From contig NZ_QHHQ01000005.1 of the NCBI RefSeq assembly GCF_003258595.1, positions 248,001 through 312,000 on the forward strand: a stretch of 64,000 nt of DNA, in the 5' to 3' direction. This DNA is from Acuticoccus sediminis (GTDB taxonomy: Bacteria > Pseudomonadota > Alphaproteobacteria > Rhizobiales > Amorphaceae). Each line of letters begins with the position of its first letter. Within the stretch, counting starts at the first letter, position 1. Made by a program: the position numbers and the translations under genes. Below are positions 47,167 through 59,222 of this stretch, one piece after another. The notes beneath the pieces are model-generated. The model saw nothing but the letters and a program-made list of their open reading frames with translations, searched no databases and was not told the DNA's origin.

Positions 47167-48299
47167 GCTACGACCGCGCCACGATCGCCGCCCAGGCGAA
47201 CGGGCAGATCGACACCGCGACCGGCGGCATCGTCGGGGCATGGCAGCCCTCGACGACCTTCGTGCGCGACACCGACTACGCGACCCCGCCCTCCGGCGAC
47301 GTCTACCGCCGCCCGCACGCGCCGACGACCCGGGAGGCCGAGGCGGTGATCGCGGCGCTGGAAGGCGGCGTCGAGGCGGCGCTGTTCTCCTCCGGCCTCG
47401 CCGCGGCGGCGGCGCTGATGCGCGCGGCCGGCGGCCCGCGCGTCGCGGTGCAGCGCGGCTCCTACTACGGCACCCAGGTGCTGGCCGAGCGCCTCGCCGA
47501 GGGGACAGAGCCGATCACGTTCGACGGTGCGTCGCTGGACTCGCTGCGCGAGACCGTCGCCCGCCACAAGCCGGCGCTGGTGCTCATCGAGACGCCGTCG
47601 AACCCGTTCCTCGACGTGATCGACATCGCCAGCGCGGCGAAGATCGCCCACGAGGCGGGCGCCTCGCTCGCGGTCGACTCCACCACCGCGACGCCGATCC
47701 TGACGCGACCGATCGAGCATGGCGCCGACATCGTCATGCACTCGGCGACGAAGGGCCTCAACGGCCACTCCGACGTGCTCGCCGGCGCGCTCGTGGTCGG
47801 CGGCGGCGACCGTACGCTGTTCGACGCGGCGCTCGACATCCGCTCCAAGGAAGGCTGCGTCCTCTCCCCGTTCGACGCGTGGCTCCTGACGCGCGGCATG
47901 CGCACGGTGCACCTGCGCGTCACCGCCGCCTCCCACGCGGCGCTCCACATCGCCAACTGGCTGGCGTCGCACCCCAAGGTGACGACGGTGCGCTACCCGG
48001 GCCTGCCCGGCCATCCCGGGCACGCGGTGGCGGCGGCGCAGATGACCGGGGGCTTCGGCGCCCTCCTCTCGTTCGACGTGGCAGGCGGCGCGGAGGCGGC
48101 GCTGGCACTGGCGGCGCGCCTGAAGCTCGTCAAGCGCGCGACGTCGCTCGGCGGCGTGGAGACGCTCATCGAGCATCGCCACTCCATCGAGCCGCCGTCG
48201 ACCCACATGCCGCCGGGGCTGCTCCGGCTGTCGGTGGGGATCGAAGCGGTCGGCGACATCGTCGCCGACCTTGATCAGGCCTTGGACGCCGTGCCCTAA
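47163..48299 (+). CDS. Cys/Met metabolism PLP-dependent enzyme (cystathionine gamma-synthase-like)
   Basis: 378 residues of the trans-sulfuration family. AALFSSGLAAAAALMRA binds the phosphate, IETPSNPFLDVIDI and LAVDSTTATP contain the cofactor-stacking and Asp residues, and the Schiff-base Lys is in HSATKGLNGHSDVL near residue 197. The C-terminal ATSLGGVETLIEHRHSIEPP is a conserved substrate-side loop. Members perform gamma- or beta-elimination or replacement on Cys/Met-related amino acids. Coupling to an amino-acid permease pair suggests it metabolises the imported compound. Confidence 0.87.
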   Translation: MSYDRATIAAQANGQIDTATGGIVGAWQPSTTFVRDTDYATPPSGDVYRRPHAPTTREAEAVIAALEGGVEAALFSSGLAAAAALMRAAGGPRVAVQRGSYYGTQVLAERLAEGTEPITFDGASLDSLRETVARHKPALVLIETPSNPFLDVIDIASAAKIAHEAGASLAVDSTTATPILTRPIEHGADIVMHSATKGLNGHSDVLAGALVVGGGDRTLFDAALDIRSKEGCVLSPFDAWLLTRGMRTVHLRVTAASHAALHIANWLASHPKVTTVRYPGLPGHPGHAVAAAQMTGGFGALLSFDVAGGAEAALALAARLKLVKRATSLGGVETLIEHRHSIEPPSTHMPPGLLRLSVGIEAVGDIVADLDQALDAVP

Positions 48300-48347
48300 A
48301 GGCCCTACAACGCACGCTAATACATTAGAACTGACAAGGAGCGCTCG

Positions 48348-49217
48348 ATGGCAAACGTCGCATTCCTGGGCCTTGGTGTGATGGGGTATCCCATGGCCCG
48401 CCACCTCAAGAACGGCGGGCATACCGTCACCGTCTACAACCGCACCACGGCCAAGGCCCGCAAGTGGGCCGAGGAGAACGGCGGAACCTACAAGGAGACC
48501 CCGGCCGAGGCCGCCGACGGCCAGGACTTCGTCTTCTGCTGCGTCGGCAACGACGACGACCTGCGCTCGGTGACCATCGCCGAGGGCGGCGCGTTCGGCG
48601 CGATGAAGAAGGGCGCCATCTTCGTCGACAACACCACCGCCTCGGCCGAGGTCGCCCGCGAGCTGGGCGCCGCCGCCAAGGAGGCCGGCTTCGAATTCCT
48701 CGACGCGCCCGTCTCCGGCGGCCAGGCCGGCGCCGAGAACGGCGCCCTCACGGTGATGGTCGGTGGCGACGAGGCCGTGTTCGAAAAGGCTAGGCCCGTC
48801 ATCGACTGCTACGCCAAGATGGTCGGCCTTATGGGCCCGACGGGCGCCGGCCAGCTCACCAAGATGGTGAACCAGACGTGCATCGCCGGCCTCGTTCAGG
48901 GGCTCGCCGAGGGCATCCACTTCGCCAAGTCCGCCGGTCTCGACATCGAGAAGGTGGTCTCCGTCATCTCCAAGGGCGCGGCCGGCTCGTGGCAGATGGA
49001 GAACCGCTGGAAGACCATGGACGCGGACGAGTACAACCACGGCTTCGCGGTCGACTGGATGCGCAAGGACCTCCACATCGTCCTCGAGGAGGCCCGTCGC
49101 AACGGCTCGCGCATGCCCGTGACGGCGCTGGTCGACCAGTTCTACGGCGACGTGCAGAAGATGGGCGGCGGTCGCTACGACACCTCGTCCCTGCTCGCCC
49201 GCCTCGAGCGCTCCTGA
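48348..49217 (+). CDS. NAD(P)-dependent beta-hydroxyacid dehydrogenase (3-hydroxyisobutyrate dehydrogenase family)
   Basis: 289 residues. Dinucleotide motif VAFLGLGVMGYPMARHLKNG at the N-terminus with VYNRTTAKARKW after it (the Asn-Arg-Thr stretch favours NADPH-type binding), substrate loop FLDAPVSGGQAGAENGAL, catalytic Lys in QLTKMVNQ near residue 171, and a C-terminal helical domain. Substrates in this family include 3-hydroxyisobutyrate, tartronate semialdehyde and other short beta-hydroxyacids; which one is unclear. It lies 48 bp after the PLP-enzyme gene, probably in the same transcript. Confidence 0.88.
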   Translation: MANVAFLGLGVMGYPMARHLKNGGHTVTVYNRTTAKARKWAEENGGTYKETPAEAADGQDFVFCCVGNDDDLRSVTIAEGGAFGAMKKGAIFVDNTTASAEVARELGAAAKEAGFEFLDAPVSGGQAGAENGALTVMVGGDEAVFEKARPVIDCYAKMVGLMGPTGAGQLTKMVNQTCIAGLVQGLAEGIHFAKSAGLDIEKVVSVISKGAAGSWQMENRWKTMDADEYNHGFAVDWMRKDLHIVLEEARRNGSRMPVTALVDQFYGDVQKMGGGRYDTSSLLARLERS

Positions 49218-49355
49218 CCGGGAGCCGCGTCGTCGCCCCTTTCACGCCCGCCCGGCCCGCGATCTCGCGGCGCGCCGCGTCTGCGCCTCGCGCAGGGCGC
49301 CCTTGCGCACCGGGCGGAGCTTTAAGGATGCGTTAGCACTATATGGAAGGCGCCG

Positions 49356-50240
49356 GTGGATAACCCCGCCGGCGTGCAACTCCTGCCGCCCCGGGTCCAT
49401 TTGTCCAAAGCCTGGACCGACCGTCGGCATGAGGGAGACGAGAGTTTGGTTTGGCAGTTCAACATCGCTTCCGGCCGTCGGCGTGAGCTCACGCTGATCG
49501 ACGCCATCCCGTCGGGAGAACTGTTGGAGCGGCCGGTCTGGGGTGCGGCTCCCCTCCTCTCCGGCGCGCCCATCGCCCGGATCGCCCCCCGCTACGAGGC
49601 TGCTCCGGCGCCCGGCGCCGACGCGGACGAGGCCGCGGTGCCCGATGGGGTGCCGCTTCTCCTGCGCATTCAGATCGTCGACGCCGAGCTCGCGCCGCTC
49701 CGCGGCGTCCCGGTGACCGTCGACCTGCGGGGGCCTGCCGGAAACGACGGCACCGTCCGTGCCGGTGCGGTCACCCGGGACAACGGCATCGCGGATATCG
49801 CGACCGTCTTTCCCCGCCCGAGGAACGGGCGGCCGCCGCAGGTCGCCTTCCGCGCCCGCCTCGCCGAGTCCAGCGTGCGCGGGGTGATCGCGCTGCCGGA
49901 GGAGGTCGGCGACTTCCTCTGCGCGCACGTGGCGGCCTACCGTGCCGACGGCCCCGAGGACGACACCTTCACGAACTGGCACCCGTCCTATCTGGCGCAG
50001 GCCGTCATCAGCGTCGACCGCTCCGCCCCGGTCGACATGCCGGCCGTGCCGCCGATCGCGCGCCGCACCCGCCGGCTCGGCCGGGTCGCCGCCGCCCGGG
50101 TCTTCGCTGCGACGCTGGCGCTGACGGGGATGGCGTCCCAGCTCTTCGGCGGCTCGTCCGGCGGGACCGGCTCGACCGACCGCAAGCCCATCCCGACGAT
50201 GGACCGCGACCGCAACCGCGACACCTCCACCCCGGAGTGA
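49356..50240 (+). CDS. intradiol dioxygenase-like fold protein without iron ligands, C-terminal membrane segment
   Basis: 294 residues. The centre follows the beta-sandwich pattern of protocatechuate/catechol intradiol dioxygenases: GVPLLLRIQIVDAELAPLRG, then VTVDLRGPAGNDGTVRAGAV, TRDNGIADIATVFP, and GRPPQVAFRARL where active enzymes have P-H-I-H-F. The usual Tyr and His iron ligands are missing, so it is probably not catalytic as a dioxygenase. A hydrophobic segment near residues 245-262 (AARVFAATLALTGMASQLFG) precedes a charged tail. GTG at 49356 follows GGAAGG; a TTG at 49446 is another plausible start. The assignment is tentative. Confidence 0.5.
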   Translation: MDNPAGVQLLPPRVHLSKAWTDRRHEGDESLVWQFNIASGRRRELTLIDAIPSGELLERPVWGAAPLLSGAPIARIAPRYEAAPAPGADADEAAVPDGVPLLLRIQIVDAELAPLRGVPVTVDLRGPAGNDGTVRAGAVTRDNGIADIATVFPRPRNGRPPQVAFRARLAESSVRGVIALPEEVGDFLCAHVAAYRADGPEDDTFTNWHPSYLAQAVISVDRSAPVDMPAVPPIARRTRRLGRVAAARVFAATLALTGMASQLFGGSSGGTGSTDRKPIPTMDRDRNRDTSTPE

Positions 50241-50490
50241 GCGGACGCGCCCGAGGGCGTGGCGGTCGGCGGCGCATCAGGAAGCACGTGCCGGCCCGGG
50301 GCCGGCACCGGGGCACCGGCTCCGGAGGGCAAGGGCCCGTGTGCCGGGGTCTGATCCCGGAACCGGAGCACCTGCCGGGGATCGGCAGCGGTGGTGGAAG
50401 GTCGGCAACGTCTGCCGGGCCGGCCGTCACTCCAGGGCTCGGCGCGCTCCTGCCCGGTAGACCGCCCTGCGGGGCGCAACGCGGAAAGCA

Positions 50491-50550
50491 ATGGGGCGGT
50501 GCGCGGATCAAAGGGGCGGTGCGAAATACAAAGCGGCGGTGCGAGGAACA
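50491..50550. repeat. three 20-bp tandem repeats
   Basis: Three consecutive 20-bp units share the core GGCGGTGCG and a CA end: 50491-50510, 50511-50530 and 50531-50550. They differ in the 5-6 bases after the core. They sit right before a minus-strand terminator between convergent genes. An iteron-like binding site or slippage product are both possible. Confidence 0.65.
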
Positions 50551-50576
50551 AAGAAAGCGGGCGCCCTGCGCCCGCT
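50550..50576 (-). terminator. terminator of the NDUFA12-cupin operon
   Basis: AGCGGGCGC (50556-50564), loop CCT, GCGCCCGCT (50568-50576) is a perfect 9-bp stem. Read on the minus strand it is followed by TTCTTTG, a usable T-rich tail. It lies about 110 bp after the cupin stop. Confidence 0.6.
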
Positions 50577-50686
50577 GCGGTGTCGTCGATGATCCTTTGG
50601 ACCAGTGGCCCCGGCTACCGGTGGCGCCCTGTCAGGGCGCGGCGCCGATCCGAGGCGTCCGGCATGCGCCCGGAAGGCGCCACGGT

Positions 50687-51091
50687 TCAGCGCCCGGCGA
50701 GGTAGTCGGCGTCCTCGACCGGCTCGAGCCATGTGATGTGCCCGGCATCACCGTCGCGCTCGTGGATGGCGATGTGCGTCATCATCTTCGTGTCCGTCGC
50801 GCCGTGCCAGTGCTTCTCGCCGGGCGGGATCCAGATGCTGTCGCCGGCGTGGATGTCGATCCGCGCCTCGCCCTCGGTCTGGAACCAGCCGGAGCCGGAG
50901 ACGACGTGAAGCGTCTGCCCGAGCGGATGGGTGTGCCAGTTGGTGCGGGCGCCGGGCGTGAAGGTCACGGCGGCGGCGTTGACGCGCGCCGGTTCCGGCG
51001 CGGTCACGATCGGCTGCTGGAAGACGGTGCCGGTGAAATAGGAGGCGGGCGCGACGACGGTGTCGAGCTCGCCGCAGCGAACGATCTTCAT
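50687..51091 (-). CDS. cupin domain protein
   Basis: 134-residue single-domain cupin. Motif 1 is TNWHTHPLGQTLHVVSGSGW with two His and a Gln in place of the usual Glu, and motif 2 is GDSIWIPPGEKHWHGA with the late His. It resembles small Mn-dependent cupins (hydroxynitrile-lyase and quercetinase-like groups). The substrate is unknown. Its ATG overlaps the NDUFA12 stop (ATGA), an odd partnership that suggests shared expression with a complex I factor. Confidence 0.82.
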   Translation of the reverse strand: MKIVRCGELDTVVAPASYFTGTVFQQPIVTAPEPARVNAAAVTFTPGARTNWHTHPLGQTLHVVSGSGWFQTEGEARIDIHAGDSIWIPPGEKHWHGATDTKMMTHIAIHERDGDAGHITWLEPVEDADYLAGR

Positions 51092-51522
51092 TGCGGCGAC
51101 GCCTCGCCCGGCGTCCACGCGTCATAGCCGGCGGAGATGCCCGCCTCCGGGTCCGGCCGGAAGATCGAGCCGGTCGGACGGTGCGCGCCTGCGGTGCCGG
51201 TCAGGTTCGGCTGGTGCGGCTTTTCCCACTCGCGCACGACGTAGCCCTGCTGCTCGGGCAGGAGGTCGGTGAGGTGGTGCATCCAGCGGTACCAGCCCGG
51301 CGGGATCATCGTCGCCTCGGCCTGGTCCTTGTAGATCACCCAGCGGCGGTCGTAGCCGAGGGCGGGGTCCTTCTTGCCGTTCTTCGTGCGGAAATAGCGG
51401 TTTCCGTACTGATCGGTCCCGACTTCCTCACCGCGCAGGTACGTCGTCCACGACGTCCCGATGGTGGTGCCGTTCCACCAGGTGAAGACTTGCAGCAAAC
51501 GGCGAAGCGGAGTCTGAGCCAT
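51088..51522 (-). CDS. NADH:ubiquinone oxidoreductase accessory subunit, NDUFA12 family
   Basis: 144 residues homologous in pattern to the mitochondrial B17.2/NDUFA12 subunit, a hallmark of alphaproteobacteria. VFTWWNGTTIGTSWTTYLRG, GTDQYGNRYFRTKNG, RRWVIYKDQAEATMIPPGWY, HHLTDLLPEQ and WEKPHQPNLTGT are all conserved. It is a peripheral complex I supernumerary subunit or assembly factor. The start follows AGGAAC. It overlaps the cupin gene downstream. Confidence 0.93.
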   Translation of the reverse strand: MAQTPLRRLLQVFTWWNGTTIGTSWTTYLRGEEVGTDQYGNRYFRTKNGKKDPALGYDRRWVIYKDQAEATMIPPGWYRWMHHLTDLLPEQQGYVVREWEKPHQPNLTGTAGAHRPTGSIFRPDPEAGISAGYDAWTPGEASPQ

Positions 51523-51561
51523 GTGGCTGTTCCTAGTGGGCTGACGGGGCGATGTAAAGCA

Positions 51562-52488
51562 TCACACCGCTGCGGCGTCGGGCTTGAGCGCCCGAGCCTC
51601 GATATAGAGTCGCGTCACATCCGGATAGGCGCTCGACACGGTCTTTCGCAACCGCGCCGTCGCCTCCTCCACCTCTTCGGACGTGAGCTTGTCGTCGAAA
51701 TCGGCGGAGATGGTGGCGAGGATCTCGTTGGGGCCGAGGTGCATCGTCAGGACGTCGCCGACCGCGATCACCGCCGGGTCGGCCGCGATCGTCGCCCGGA
51801 GCTTGCCGACGACCCGCGGGTCGGCCGACTCGCCGAGGAGAAGCCCCTTCGTCTCGATCGCCAGGAACACCGCCGTCGTCGCCAGCACCGCGGCGATGAA
51901 GAGCGTCGCCACCGCGTCCCACATGGGGTTGCCGGTGAGCTGCGTGGCAAGGATGCCGACGAACGCGATGATGAGGCCCAGCATCGCGGCCGTGTCCTCG
52001 AAGAGGACGGTGAAGAGCGTCGGGTCCTTCGAGCGATGCACCGTCTCGATGATGCCGCGGCCCTGGCGGGCGCGCTGGAAGCCCTTCAGCGCCATCGACC
52101 ATGCGTACGCCTCGAACACGAAGGCGATCGCGAGCACGGCGTAGTTGATCCACGAGGGCTCGACCTCGCCCGGGCTGAGGAGCTTGTGGATGCCCTCGTA
52201 GCCGGCGAACCCGGCACCGGCGCCGAAGATCATGATCGCGACGAGGAAGGCGTAGAAATAAAGGTCCTTGCCGTGGCCGAACGGGTGCTCCGGCGAGGCC
52301 GGCCGCTTCGAGCGGCGCAGGCCGAAGAGCAGCAGGAACTGGTTGCCGGTGTCGACGACGGAGTGAACGCCCTCGGCGAACATGGCGGACGACCCGGTGA
52401 TCGCCGACGCGATGAACTTGGTCACCGCGATGGCGCCGTTGGCGAGCAGGGCCGCGTAGATCACTTTGGTGTTGCCTTGAGCGGCCAT
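51562..52488 (-). CDS. cation diffusion facilitator family transporter
   Basis: 308 residues with about six membrane helices and a C-terminal cytoplasmic ferredoxin-like domain. The transport site is indicated by H42 and D46 in EGVHSVVDTGNQ and an Asp in FEDTAAMLGLI; HPFGHGKDLYFYAFLVA is the conserved loop. Such proteins export Zn2+, Fe2+ or related divalent metals by proton antiport. It belongs to the long-loop subtype with an extended segment between helices four and five (FQRARQGRGIIETVHRSKDP). It is divergent from the DUF502 gene. Confidence 0.88.
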   Translation of the reverse strand: MAAQGNTKVIYAALLANGAIAVTKFIASAITGSSAMFAEGVHSVVDTGNQFLLLFGLRRSKRPASPEHPFGHGKDLYFYAFLVAIMIFGAGAGFAGYEGIHKLLSPGEVEPSWINYAVLAIAFVFEAYAWSMALKGFQRARQGRGIIETVHRSKDPTLFTVLFEDTAAMLGLIIAFVGILATQLTGNPMWDAVATLFIAAVLATTAVFLAIETKGLLLGESADPRVVGKLRATIAADPAVIAVGDVLTMHLGPNEILATISADFDDKLTSEEVEEATARLRKTVSSAYPDVTRLYIEARALKPDAAAV

Positions 52489-52510
52489 CGTGCAAGCGTC
52501 TCCGTGTGTT

Positions 52511-52532
52511 ATGCAATTCAGCGCATGCAATT
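52511..52532. promoter_or_regulatory. direct repeat ATGCAATT in the CDF-DUF502 gap
   Basis: ATGCAATT occurs at 52511-52518 and 52525-52532, a 14-bp period in the 100-bp divergent gap; CATGCAAC appears again near 52570. It may be a regulator-binding site for the metal transporter gene. Confidence 0.35.
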
Positions 52533-52588
52533 TCGAACGCACGACAGTTCCATGCGTTCAGCAACACCGGCATGCAACAGGAGTAGAG

Positions 52589-53344
52589 ATGCGCGTCCTC
52601 GTCACGATCGTCCGGCCGATCGTCACCGGAGTCCTGGCGATCCTGCCGGTTTTGCTGACGATCCTGGTGATCGGATGGTTCGCCGCCTATGTCGGCGCCT
52701 TCCTCGGGCCGGACTCGTGGTTCGGGATCTCGGTCTCGCAGCTCGGCGCGTTCATGGTGGACGACCGCCTCGCCTACCTCATCGGCATCGCGATCGTGAT
52801 GGCGGGGCTCTATGCGCTCGGCATCCTGGTGCAGTCGCGCCTGCGAACGGTGTGGTCGACCTTCTTCGACGAGACCATCGGCCGGATCCCCCTGATCGGC
52901 ACCATTTACAAGACGATCACGCGGTTCGTGCAGCTTCTCGAGCGGCGCGACGATGTCGACGTGAAGGCGATGAGCCCGGTGTGGTGCTTCTTCTCCGACG
53001 AGCGGCGGACCGCGGTGCTGGGGCTGATGCCATCGGACGAACCGGTCCAGATCGAGGGGAAGGACTACCGCATCGTGATGGTGCCGACCGCGCCGGTGCC
53101 GTTCGGCGGCGGGCTCTTCTTCCTGCCGGCGGAGTGGGTGCGGCCGGCGGACTTCGGCGTGGAGGGGCTGACCAACATCTACGTGTCGATGGGCGTGACG
53201 GCGCCGGACTACATGAAGCGCATCCGCCATCCCCAGCATCCCCAGGGCGCGGCGCCGCGTCTCGTCAAGCGTGAGGACGAGCAGGACCGCGAGCATGAAG
53301 CACCGCCGATCGCGGTGCCGGGCGCCGACACCAGCAAGGACTGA
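52589..53344 (+). CDS. DUF502 family membrane protein
   Basis: 251 residues. Two N-terminal membrane helices (IVTGVLAILPVLLTILVIGW and LAYLIGIAIVMAGLYALGIL) are followed by the family's core IPLIGTIYKTITRFVQLLE, PVWCFFSDERRTAVLGLM and PFGGGLFFLPAEWV. A charged, disordered-looking tail ends it. Function is unknown; the family is widespread in alphaproteobacteria. GGAG ten bases before the ATG supports the start. It is convergent with dnaE2 with 14 bp between stops. Confidence 0.85.
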   Translation: MRVLVTIVRPIVTGVLAILPVLLTILVIGWFAAYVGAFLGPDSWFGISVSQLGAFMVDDRLAYLIGIAIVMAGLYALGILVQSRLRTVWSTFFDETIGRIPLIGTIYKTITRFVQLLERRDDVDVKAMSPVWCFFSDERRTAVLGLMPSDEPVQIEGKDYRIVMVPTAPVPFGGGLFFLPAEWVRPADFGVEGLTNIYVSMGVTAPDYMKRIRHPQHPQGAAPRLVKREDEQDREHEAPPIAVPGADTSKD

Positions 53345-53358
53345 GGGCCCGCGCCTCC

Positions 53359-57666
<4,308 letters not shown>

Positions 57667-57672
57667 CGACCG

Positions 57673-59217
57673 TCACCCGAAGAAGCCATGCAGGAACCAC
57701 CGCGGCGCCGCGGTTTCACGAACGAAAAGACCCTTGCGGAAGAGCCAGAAGCGGCGTCCCTCGCGGTCCTCGACACGAAAGTAGTCACAGGTGTCGCCGC
57801 TCTCCTCGCGCCACCACTCCGGGGCGATGCGTTCGGGTCCCTCCGCCACGCTCACGTGATAGAAGACGCGCCGCCACAGGAAGCGTAAGGGCGGACCGTC
57901 CGGGACACCGGCCACCGTCTCGATCGGTTCGGGAGGGTCGAGGAGACGGAGAGGCCGCAAAGGCCCCTCCCGCGCCGGCCTCCCCCGCCGCTCCGCCTCC
58001 CAGAAACGCCGGCCATGGGCATGGCGGGCGGGGATCTTCCGGGTCTGCTGCCCGGGCTGGTGAGTGTCCACCGGTTCGAGGCGATAGACCGCCGCCGCGC
58101 CCAGCCGCTCGGACAAGGTGTCCACCAGAGCCGCCAGCTCGCGAGGCATATCGCCGACCTCCCCCAGCCGGCCCTGCCATGTCGGGACGGGCTCCAGCTC
58201 GCCAGCGTAGATGCGCATCAGATCCACGCCGCTATCGGTCTCGATCCGGGTGGACATCTCCCGCAGGCGCGGCGTCATCAGGCGGACGATGCGCCCGGGA
58301 TCGTCCAAGGGCTCGCTGGCGCCGGCCATGATGTCCCGCACCGCGCCGTCGGCATGGAAAAGGCGCAGGTGGATCCGGCGCGCGCCCAGCCCCCTGGGCT
58401 GGAGCGAACGCGTCAAGGTCGCCGCCAGCTGCCCGAGGCCAGCCTCCAGGGCCTCGATATGCGAGACCGGCTCGGCGAAGGCGCGGTCGAAGACATGCGG
58501 CGAGGCCGGTGTGAGCGGGGTGATCGGCTCCTCTTCCAGACCGGCCATCTGGTCGATCCGCCTTCCGACGAGCGGTCCGAAGCGCTGGGCCAGCGGCGCG
58601 CGGGGCTGGGCGAGGACTTGGGCGACGGTCTTCAGGCCGAGCCGCTGCATGACGGCGACGGTCTCGGCCGGCAGACGCATCGACGCCGCCGGAAGTTCGC
58701 GGACGGCAGAAAGGTTCTCCCCTTCCGGCACAATGCCGCCGTTTGCGTAATGGGAGAGGGCCCAGGAGACCGCAGGCGTGTCCGCGACGGCAATGATGGC
58801 GTGAAGGCCATGGCGAGCGCACCGATGGCGCAAGGTTGCGACGAGCGCGCCCTCTCCCCCGAAGAGGTGCGCGCAGCCGGCGATATCGAGCACGAGCCCA
58901 TCGGGCGGATCGAGGGCGACGAGCGGCGTATAGCGCTCGAGCGCCCGCGCGAGCGAGGTGAGAAGATTTTGATCCGCAGCCGGATCCGCCGGATGGACCA
59001 CGACATCGGGGACGAGCGCCCGCGCTTCGGTAAGCGTCATGCCCGGCCGGAGCCTGGCCTCGTGCGCCGCCAGGTTGACGGCCTCGACCAGCATCGCGCC
59101 CTGCTTCTTGTCGAAGATGACAACCGGCCGGTGATGGTCGGCTTTTTCAGTCTTCCCGATCGCCAGCCGGTCGGTCTGCAGCCGGGGAAACCAGATGTAG
59201 AGGATCCTGCGCGACAT
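57673..59217 (-). CDS. imuB: Y-family polymerase-like mutasome protein ImuB
   Basis: 514 residues. The N-terminal Y-family-like fold starts SRRILYIWFPRLQTDRLAI, where active Y polymerases have catalytic acidic residues that are missing here, as known for ImuB; ARLRPGMTLTEARALVPD and DGLVLDIAGCAHLFGGE are family hallmarks. The long C-terminal region ends in RFWLFRKGLFVRETAAPRWF, the part that contacts ImuA and the beta clamp in studied homologues. It begins five bases after imuA and ends six bases before dnaE2, forming one tight operon. Confidence 0.93.
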   Translation of the reverse strand: MSRRILYIWFPRLQTDRLAIGKTEKADHHRPVVIFDKKQGAMLVEAVNLAAHEARLRPGMTLTEARALVPDVVVHPADPAADQNLLTSLARALERYTPLVALDPPDGLVLDIAGCAHLFGGEGALVATLRHRCARHGLHAIIAVADTPAVSWALSHYANGGIVPEGENLSAVRELPAASMRLPAETVAVMQRLGLKTVAQVLAQPRAPLAQRFGPLVGRRIDQMAGLEEEPITPLTPASPHVFDRAFAEPVSHIEALEAGLGQLAATLTRSLQPRGLGARRIHLRLFHADGAVRDIMAGASEPLDDPGRIVRLMTPRLREMSTRIETDSGVDLMRIYAGELEPVPTWQGRLGEVGDMPRELAALVDTLSERLGAAAVYRLEPVDTHQPGQQTRKIPARHAHGRRFWEAERRGRPAREGPLRPLRLLDPPEPIETVAGVPDGPPLRFLWRRVFYHVSVAEGPERIAPEWWREESGDTCDYFRVEDREGRRFWLFRKGLFVRETAAPRWFLHGFFG

Positions 59218-59222
59218 GGCTT

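Larger units (their letters stand above)
50241..50686. other. intergenic region between convergent genes
   Basis: 446 bp without a protein gene. It holds a three-copy 20-bp tandem repeat (50491-50550) and the terminator of the minus-strand cupin operon (50550-50576). The rest is GC-rich sequence with several short inverted repeats and nothing else I can identify. Confidence 0.5.

Noticed and set aside
50237-51127. Plus-strand frame across the convergent gap and the cupin gene
   Set aside because: It covers the tandem repeats and the antisense of a clear cupin gene; no domain seen.
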